Assembly (NCBI RefSeq): GCF_001579805.1
Contig: NZ_CP014546.1
Coordinates: 2,914,001 to 2,978,000, forward strand
Reading direction: 5' to 3'
Source: Pseudomonas azotoformans
GTDB lineage: Bacteria > Pseudomonadota > Gammaproteobacteria > Pseudomonadales > Pseudomonadaceae
DNA length: 64,000 nucleotides
Shown here piece by piece: positions 59,032 to 64,000 of this stretch (its first letter is position 1; the number at the start of each line of letters is the position of its first letter). Under the pieces are notes generated by a model. It was given only the letters and a program-made list of their open reading frames with translations, searched no databases and was not told where the DNA came from. Both the position numbers and the translations under genes were made by a program.

Positions 59032-60217
59032 CTCATTCTTCACGCGAATCCTCTACACCCTGCTGCCGTTCATGGCATTGATCACCGGGTTCTATAGCCT
59101 GCTGATCTGGCTCGCAGTCGCCGTCACCGAGGATTACATCGTCGAGAGCTATCTGAACCTGGAGGCCGAGGCGTTTCAGGGTAAACACGCCCAGGTGGGA
59201 CGTGCCGCGCCAATGCCCAACGCGATCTACCTGAAAGGCTATTGGTCGACGGACCCCACATTGCCTTTGGTTGCCCTGAACCTGCCGCCGGGGCACCACG
59301 AACTTGCGAAAGGGGATGTGCACGTATTGGTGAGTGCCGTTGGCGGCGAGTCCGCGTTGCTGGTCTTGTTACTGGATGAATCCAAGCTCAGCCAGACTGA
59401 AGGCTACCGCACGCAGATTTTCGGACTGTTGTGTGCAGGCGCAGGCTTGATCCTGATCCTTGGCGCCATCCTGGCCATCGCCATTGCCCGGGCCATTGCC
59501 CAGCCAGTGAGCCAGTTGGCGGCGGAAGTCGCGGATGCCGTGCCTGGGCCGGTCCGGTTCAGCGGCTTTGATCGCCAGGATGAGATCGGCACCTTGAGCC
59601 GCACGCTGTCTTCACTTGTAACCCAGCAACACAGCACGTTGCAGCGGGAAAAGGCATTCACCCGACACGTCAGCCATGAGTTGCGCACGCCCCTGAGTAT
59701 CTTGAACAACTGCCTGGCGATCCTGCGCCTGCCAGGCTGCAACGCGGAAAAATCAGCGCGTAGCCTGTTGCGCATGGAAGCTGCCCTGGCCGGGATGAAA
59801 ATGACGATCGAGCTGTTTTTGTCCCTGGCCCGTGAACCGCGGCAATTGCCCCATGAGGCGATTGACCTGGCTGCTGTCGTCGCCGAACAGATCGAGAAAT
59901 ATCAGCTGCTTTACCCCCATGCCGCCGGTGCGCGGGTGTTTGCCGGTGCGCCGACGATCACCCAGGCCAACGAGGCGATCGCCCGCAGCGTGGTGCAGAA
60001 CCTGCTGGGTAACGCTGTTCAGCACGGTGCCGGGAAAATCCGCGTGGTCCTCACGGAGCAGCATCTAGTCATCCTGAATAACCGGGTGGACCAGCTCGCG
60101 TCACCGGGCTTCGGCTTTGGCCTGGAAATCGTCTCGCGCGCCTGCACCCATGCCGGCTGGCGCCTTGAAACCCGGCGCACGCTGCATACCTTCCGGGCTC
60201 ACGTCAGGTTTACTTGA
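59015..60217 (+). CDS. Sensor histidine kinase paired with the regulator
   Basis: A 400-aa membrane kinase: helix 1 (about 10-36), periplasmic segment (about 37-130), helix 2 (about 133-158), HAMP-like linker, then the H-box [13 protein letters not shown] (phospho-His about residue 221). The ATPase part has the N-box [13 protein letters not shown] and a G-box FGFGLEIV. The D-box is unusual: LVILNNRV lacks the expected Asp-x-Gly, and the lid is short. The start is TTG at 59015, with AAAGGG upstream, inside the regulator gene; later ATGs would cut helix 1. Its end overlaps convergent aotP by 8 bp. Confidence 0.87.
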   Translation: MLFPTDSFFTRILYTLLPFMALITGFYSLLIWLAVAVTEDYIVESYLNLEAEAFQGKHAQVGRAAPMPNAIYLKGYWSTDPTLPLVALNLPPGHHELAKGDVHVLVSAVGGESALLVLLLDESKLSQTEGYRTQIFGLLCAGAGLILILGAILAIAIARAIAQPVSQLAAEVADAVPGPVRFSGFDRQDEIGTLSRTLSSLVTQQHSTLQREKAFTRHVSHELRTPLSILNNCLAILRLPGCNAEKSARSLLRMEAALAGMKMTIELFLSLAREPRQLPHEAIDLAAVVAEQIEKYQLLYPHAAGARVFAGAPTITQANEAIARSVVQNLLGNAVQHGAGKIRVVLTEQHLVILNNRVDQLASPGFGFGLEIVSRACTHAGWRLETRRTLHTFRAHVRFT

Positions 60218-60974
60218 GATTGCCGCTGAGGAACTGCTGTAACCGTTCGCTCTTCGGATTACCCAGCACCTCTTCCGGCACGCCTTGTTCCTCCACCAGG
60301 CCCTGGTGCAGGAACAACACCTGGCTCGACACTTTGCGTGCAAAGCTCATTTCGTGGGTCACCATGATCATGGTGCGGCCTTCCTCGGCCAACCCCTGGA
60401 TCACCTTCAACACTTCGCCCACCAGCTCCGGGTCGAGGGCCGAGGTGGGTTCGTCGAACAGCATCACCTCTGGCTCCATGGCCAAGGCGCGCGCGATGGC
60501 GACGCGTTGCTGCTGGCCGCCGGAGAGGAACGCCGGGTACTGATCCGCCACGCGTGCCGGTAAGCCCACCTTGTCCAAGTAACGACGGGCACGGTCCTCG
60601 GCGTCCTTCTTGCTGCAGCCCAGCACCCGGCGCGGGGCCATGGTGATGTTCTCCAGCACGCTCATGTGGCTCCACAGGTTGAAGTGCTGGAACACCATCG
60701 CCAGGCGCGTGCGCAGGCGCTGTAGTTCGGCATCATCGGCCACGCGCATGCCGTGGCGGTCGCTGACCATGCGGATCGGCTGGCCGTCGAGGGTCATGGC
60801 GCCGTCGTTGGGGGTTTCCAGGAAGTTGATGCAGCGCAAAAAGGTGCTCTTGCCCGAGCCGCTGGCGCCGATCAGGCTGATCACGTCACCGGTCTTGGCC
60901 TTGAGCGAAACACCTTTGAGCACCTCATTGTCGCCATAGCTTTTATGCAGGCCTTCAACGGTCAATTTGTACAT
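60210..60974 (-). CDS. aotP: Arginine/ornithine ABC transporter ATP-binding protein AotP
   Basis: The ATPase of a polar amino-acid importer. The 254-aa protein has Walker [10 protein letters not shown] (about residue 36), Q-loop FQHFNLW, signature LSGGQQQR, Walker [13 protein letters not shown] and the switch His in VTHEM. The start is ATG at 60974 ([10 protein letters not shown]). In P. aeruginosa the operon is aotJQMOP-argR; here argR does not follow and the histidine kinase lies tail to tail. A HisP-type function is the alternative. Confidence 0.88.
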   Translation of the reverse strand: MYKLTVEGLHKSYGDNEVLKGVSLKAKTGDVISLIGASGSGKSTFLRCINFLETPNDGAMTLDGQPIRMVSDRHGMRVADDAELQRLRTRLAMVFQHFNLWSHMSVLENITMAPRRVLGCSKKDAEDRARRYLDKVGLPARVADQYPAFLSGGQQQRVAIARALAMEPEVMLFDEPTSALDPELVGEVLKVIQGLAEEGRTMIMVTHEMSFARKVSSQVLFLHQGLVEEQGVPEEVLGNPKSERLQQFLSGNLK

Positions 60975-60987
60975 GGGGCGTGCATCC

Positions 60988-62106
60988 TCAAGGCGAAAGT
61001 AGATAGCCGCTGCGGTAGGCATCAAGGCCTGCGACATGGGCGATGACCATCCCGGCAGTGGCCATGCGGCGCAGCGAACGGGCGTAAAGCAGGCCGGCAT
61101 TGCGGCAATGCACGGGCGTTACGCGGTCGGAAATGGGGTCGATGATTTCGGCAATCAGTTGTCCGGCTTCCAGGTATTCACCAGGCAGGGCACTGAACAC
61201 CAGCAGGCCGCCCATGGGTGTAGCCACCGGCTCAACGCCCGCCAGGGGTGTGGCCGGGTAGGGCAGCTCGGGCAGCGGTGCGACGTCACCGGCGATGGCG
61301 CCGAAGTGAATCAGGTAATCGATGATCGCCTGGCAGTCGAGGGCGGCCAGGCCGTGGTTGACGTCGCCTTGGCCACGCAGTTCTACGGTCACCGAAAAGC
61401 TGCCCATGGGGATCGGGAAGCGCTCGCCGAAGCGTTGCTGCAACTGCCACCACACCAGGGTGAAACACTCATCGAAGGATTGCCCGCCGGAGTCGGTCGC
61501 CAGCAGGTTGGCCTCCGAGCCGATATAACGCGCCAACGGCTCAACCTGCGGCCAGGCCTCGGGCGTGGTGTACAGGTGCGCCACGGCTTCGAAGTCGCAA
61601 TGCAGGTCCAGCACCATGTCGGCGTCACATGCCAGGCGTTGCAGCACCAAGCGCTGGGATTGCAGTTGGGTCTCAGCGCTTTGCGCAGCGAGGGCGGTGG
61701 ACAGCGCGGCGCGGATCAACTCGACGTTGTGCTGGGGATCCTCCCCAAGCAGCTCTTCGACTTGATTACCCACGGTTTCACTGAGGTCGACAAACAGGCG
61801 ATTGAAATTCTGCCCGCTTTCCAGCTCATAGCGGCCCAGGGGGATATCCATCAGCACCTGTTCCAGGCCCACCGGGTTGGCGATGGGCACCAGCACAATC
61901 TCGCTGCGCAGGCGACCGGCCGCCGCCAGTTCAGCCAGCCGCACCTTCAGGTGCCAAGCCACCAGCATGCCCGGCAGCTCATCGGCATGCAGCGACGACT
62001 GGATGTAGATCTTGCCTTCAGCCTGCTCCGGGCCGAAGTGAAAACTGTGAATCTGCCGTGCCGTGCCTGGCACCGGCGCGATCAGTTCATGGACCTGATG
62101 ACGCAT
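60988..62106 (-). CDS. aotO: Succinylglutamate desuccinylase/aspartoacylase family protein AotO
   Basis: A 372-aa M14-type zinc hydrolase. Zinc ligands are visible in HADELPG (about residues 40-46) and in VLDLHCDFEA. It lies between aotM and aotP, where the P. aeruginosa operon carries aotO. The substrate is not known; AstE-like hydrolysis of an N-acylated amino acid is possible, which would fit arginine/ornithine use, but it is not proven. Confidence 0.8.
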   Translation of the reverse strand: MRHQVHELIAPVPGTARQIHSFHFGPEQAEGKIYIQSSLHADELPGMLVAWHLKVRLAELAAAGRLRSEIVLVPIANPVGLEQVLMDIPLGRYELESGQNFNRLFVDLSETVGNQVEELLGEDPQHNVELIRAALSTALAAQSAETQLQSQRLVLQRLACDADMVLDLHCDFEAVAHLYTTPEAWPQVEPLARYIGSEANLLATDSGGQSFDECFTLVWWQLQQRFGERFPIPMGSFSVTVELRGQGDVNHGLAALDCQAIIDYLIHFGAIAGDVAPLPELPYPATPLAGVEPVATPMGGLLVFSALPGEYLEAGQLIAEIIDPISDRVTPVHCRNAGLLYARSLRRMATAGMVIAHVAGLDAYRSGYLLSP

Positions 62107-62115
62107 GAAAACTCC

Positions 62116-62826
62116 TTAATGGCTCGGCCCGAGGAAGGCCAGCCAACGACGCTCCGCCAACCGGAACAGACCGACCAGGGCGAAGGTCACGGTCAGGTAG
62201 ATCAGCGCAGCGATTCCGAATGATTGAAAAGTCATGAAGGTCGCCGAGTTGGCATCCCGCGCCACTTTGAGGATGTCGGGGATCGTCGCGGTGAAGGCCA
62301 CCGTGGTCGAATGCAACATCAGGATCACTTCATTGCTGTAGTACGGCAACGAACGACGCAACGCCGACGGCATGATCACATAGGCGTAGAGCTTCCAGCC
62401 GCTCAAGCCGTAGGCTTTGGCCGCTTCGACTTCACCGTGGGCCATGCTGCGGATCGCCCCGGCAAAAATCTCCGTGGTGTAGGCGCAGGTGTTGAGGGCG
62501 AAGGCCAGGATGGTGCAGTTCATCGCGTCGCGAAAGAACGCATCCAGCAACGGTTGTTCGCGCACGGCGGCGAGGCTGTAGATGCCGGTGTAGCAGATCA
62601 GCAGCTGGATATAGAGCGGCGTGCCCCGGAACAGGTAGGTGTAGAACTGCACCGGCCAACGCACCAGGCGCTTGCGCGACACACGGGCGATGGACAGCGG
62701 GATCGATACCAGAAAGCCGATGACCAGTGCGGCCGTGAGCAACCACATCGTCATCGCCAGGCCGGTGATGTGCTGGCCGTCGCTATAAAGGAAGGGGCGC
62801 CAGTATTCCTGCAAGAGTTCGATCAT
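62116..62826 (-). CDS. aotM: Arginine/ornithine ABC transporter permease AotM
   Basis: Inner-membrane permease of the HisMQ type, 236 aa with about five helices and the EAA loop for ATPase contact (GEVEAAKAYGLSGWKLYAYVI). The start overlaps the stop of aotQ by 4 bp, so both permeases should be made in equal amounts. A gap of 9 bp leads to aotO. Confidence 0.88.
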   Translation of the reverse strand: MIELLQEYWRPFLYSDGQHITGLAMTMWLLTAALVIGFLVSIPLSIARVSRKRLVRWPVQFYTYLFRGTPLYIQLLICYTGIYSLAAVREQPLLDAFFRDAMNCTILAFALNTCAYTTEIFAGAIRSMAHGEVEAAKAYGLSGWKLYAYVIMPSALRRSLPYYSNEVILMLHSTTVAFTATIPDILKVARDANSATFMTFQSFGIAALIYLTVTFALVGLFRLAERRWLAFLGPSH

Positions 62827-63551
62827 CGCACGGCCTCCCGGGCGCCAGCGGAGTAGCGACGTTCAAGGCGGCGCAGGACGAAGTTGGACGCGCTGGTGAT
62901 CAACAGGTAGATCAACGCCGCGAGTACCAAAAAGTAAAACAGCTGGTAGGTGCTCTTGCCAGCATCCTGGGCGGCTTTGACCAAGTCGGCCAGGCCGATG
63001 ATCGACACCAGCGCCGTGGCCTTGAGCATTACCATCCAGTTATTGCCGATCCCCGGCAGGGCAAAGCGCATCATCTGCGGGAAGGTCACGTAGCGAAACC
63101 GCTGGCCACGCTTGAGGCCGTAGGCTGTGGCGGCTTCCAGTTGGCCACGGGGCACTGCGAGGATCGCGCCGCGAAACGTCTCGGTGAAGTATGCACCGTA
63201 GATAAAACCGAGGGTGATCACCCCGGCGCTGAAGGGGTCGATTTCGATGTATTCCCATTCCATGAAATCGGTCAAACCGGTCAGCCAGGTTTGCAGGCTG
63301 TAGAAAATCAGCAGCATCAGCACCAGGTCGGGCACGCCGCGAATCAAGGTGGTGTAGAGCTGGGCGGGAATGCGCAGGAAGGGCAGGCTGGAGAGTTTGG
63401 CGCTGGCGCCGAGCAGGCCCAGCAACACGCTGACGGCCAGGGACAGCACCGACAACTTGATGGTCATCCAGGTGCCTTGCAGCAACAGCGGGCCGAAACC
63501 CTTCAGGCTGAGCGCGCTCAACCCGAGGGTTTGCAATAATTCTTCGAACAT
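62823..63551 (-). CDS. aotQ: Arginine/ornithine ABC transporter permease AotQ
   Basis: The second HisMQ-type permease, 242 aa, starting MFEELLQTLGL, with an EAA loop (GQLEAATAYGLKRGQRFRYV). It follows aotJ with a terminator-like hairpin in the gap, which would lower its expression compared with the binding protein. Confidence 0.88.
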   Translation of the reverse strand: MFEELLQTLGLSALSLKGFGPLLLQGTWMTIKLSVLSLAVSVLLGLLGASAKLSSLPFLRIPAQLYTTLIRGVPDLVLMLLIFYSLQTWLTGLTDFMEWEYIEIDPFSAGVITLGFIYGAYFTETFRGAILAVPRGQLEAATAYGLKRGQRFRYVTFPQMMRFALPGIGNNWMVMLKATALVSIIGLADLVKAAQDAGKSTYQLFYFLVLAALIYLLITSASNFVLRRLERRYSAGAREAVR

Positions 63552-63576
63552 AAATCAGGACCTATGGCGATAAAAA

Positions 63577-63601
63577 AGCGCCCCTCCAAAGGAAGGGCGC
63601 T
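63577..63601 (-). terminator. Intercistronic attenuator between aotJ and aotQ
   Basis: AGCGCCC-(mismatch)-TCC and GGA-A-GGGCGCT form an 11-bp stem with one mismatch and a 3-nt loop; the minus strand then has T6. It stands 8 bp past the aotJ stop and 25 bp before the aotQ start. This would give more binding protein than permease. Confidence 0.8.
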
Positions 63602-63608
63602 CCAGGCA

Positions 63609-64000
63609 TTATTTGCCGCTGTACAGGTTCAGATCGCCAAAGTGTTTCTTCTGGATGGTGGCGTAGGTGCCATCATCGTGTAACGCTTTGATACCTTTAT
63701 CCAAAAGCGCCTTCAGTTCAGTGTTACCTTTTTTGATACCGACGGCGGTTTTCGACGGCAGCAACGGGTCGTCAATGGCCGCGCTGACTTCATAACCGGC
63801 ACCGGCCGGCGACTTCAGGAAGCCCAGTTCGGCTTGCAGCATGTCCTGCACGGAGGCGTCGAGACGGCCAGAGGTCAGGTCGGCGTACACCTGGTCCTGG
63901 TTGGCGTAGGCCTTGGTGGTCACACCGGCTTTATCCAGTACGGCCTTGGCGTAGGCTTCCTGGATGGTGCCTTGCTCGTAGCCCACGGACTTGCCCTTGA
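63609..64000 (-). CDS. aotJ: Amino acid ABC transporter periplasmic binding protein AotJ (partial)
   Basis: The C-terminal 130 residues of a polar amino-acid binding protein; the gene continues past the window edge, so the GTG at 63986 is not its start (KGKS precedes it in frame). It has the SBP-3 pattern with DQVYADLTSGRLDASVQD and a C-terminal LLDKGIKALHDDGTYATIQKKHFG. It is the first gene of the aot operon and should bind arginine or ornithine in the periplasm; a lysine/histidine specificity cannot be excluded. Confidence 0.88.
   Translation of the reverse strand, partial: KGKSVGYEQGTIQEAYAKAVLDKAGVTTKAYANQDQVYADLTSGRLDASVQDMLQAELGFLKSPAGAGYEVSAAIDDPLLPSKTAVGIKKGNTELKALLDKGIKALHDDGTYATIQKKHFGDLNLYSGK

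Noticed and set aside
60210..63551. Histidine transporter (hisJQMP) instead of arginine/ornithine transporter
   Set aside because: The gene between the permease and the ATPase is a desuccinylase-type hydrolase as in aotJQMOP, which favours the aot assignment; sequence alone cannot fully exclude another specificity.

Overview
The window is a 64 kb piece of a Pseudomonas chromosome, most likely from the P. fluorescens group. Base composition is high in G+C, gene order follows the dapC/glnD/map/rpsB to rpoS stretch known from Pseudomonas, and two REPIN elements carry the GTGGGAGCGGGCTTGC-type arms known from P. fluorescens-group genomes. Almost every gene is core. No prophage, insertion sequence, CRISPR array, tRNA or rRNA gene was seen.

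Positions 1-15900 are mostly on the minus strand: a hypothetical protein, rlmA, dapE, ndvB, the csdA-sufE sulfur-transfer pair, dapD, a YffB-like protein, dapC, glnD and map. tcdA and a CPA1 Na+/H+ antiporter are on the plus strand. Three lysine/diaminopimelate genes (dapC, dapD, dapE) are spread through this block, and csdA/sufE/tcdA form a second functional group. From 16100 to 31000 runs a long plus-strand block for translation, lipid carrier and envelope: rpsB-tsf, then pyrH-frr-uppS-cdsA-dxr-rseP-bamA-skp-lpxD-fabZ-lpxA-lpxB-rnhB. Many junctions overlap by 4 bp. These genes supply undecaprenyl and isoprenoid precursors, CDP-diacylglycerol, lipid A and outer-membrane assembly. From 31000 to 50600 come dnaE, accA, tilS, pyrG, kdsA, eno, ftsB, ispD, a divergent LysR regulator beside adhC-fghA (formaldehyde detoxification), ispF, truD, surE, pcm, nlpD and rpoS.

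After rpoS the layout departs from the P. aeruginosa order: a REPIN, a cold-shock gene, dcd, a small Pro-rich ORF, pdeM and a ligase-associated Lhr-type helicase. A GtrA / GT2 / ArnT-like operon follows, divergent from an OmpR-type two-component system, and then an arginine/ornithine uptake operon (aotJQM-O-P) whose first gene runs off the window end.

The two strongest observations are frameshifts. dnaE (essential) and the Lhr helicase gene are each split by one extra C in a GGCC(C)T context, and removing that base restores full-length reading frames of 1173 and 828 residues. The shared signature points to systematic sequence error, at least for dnaE. Other points of interest are an extended repeat flank shared by both REPINs directly after stop codons, a likely rearrangement junction at the rpoS-side REPIN, absence of argR after aotP, 11-bp direct repeats upstream of the two-component system, and a terminator touching the ispF start codon. 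I did not find a convincing new biological system; the gtr/two-component locus is the best functional lead.
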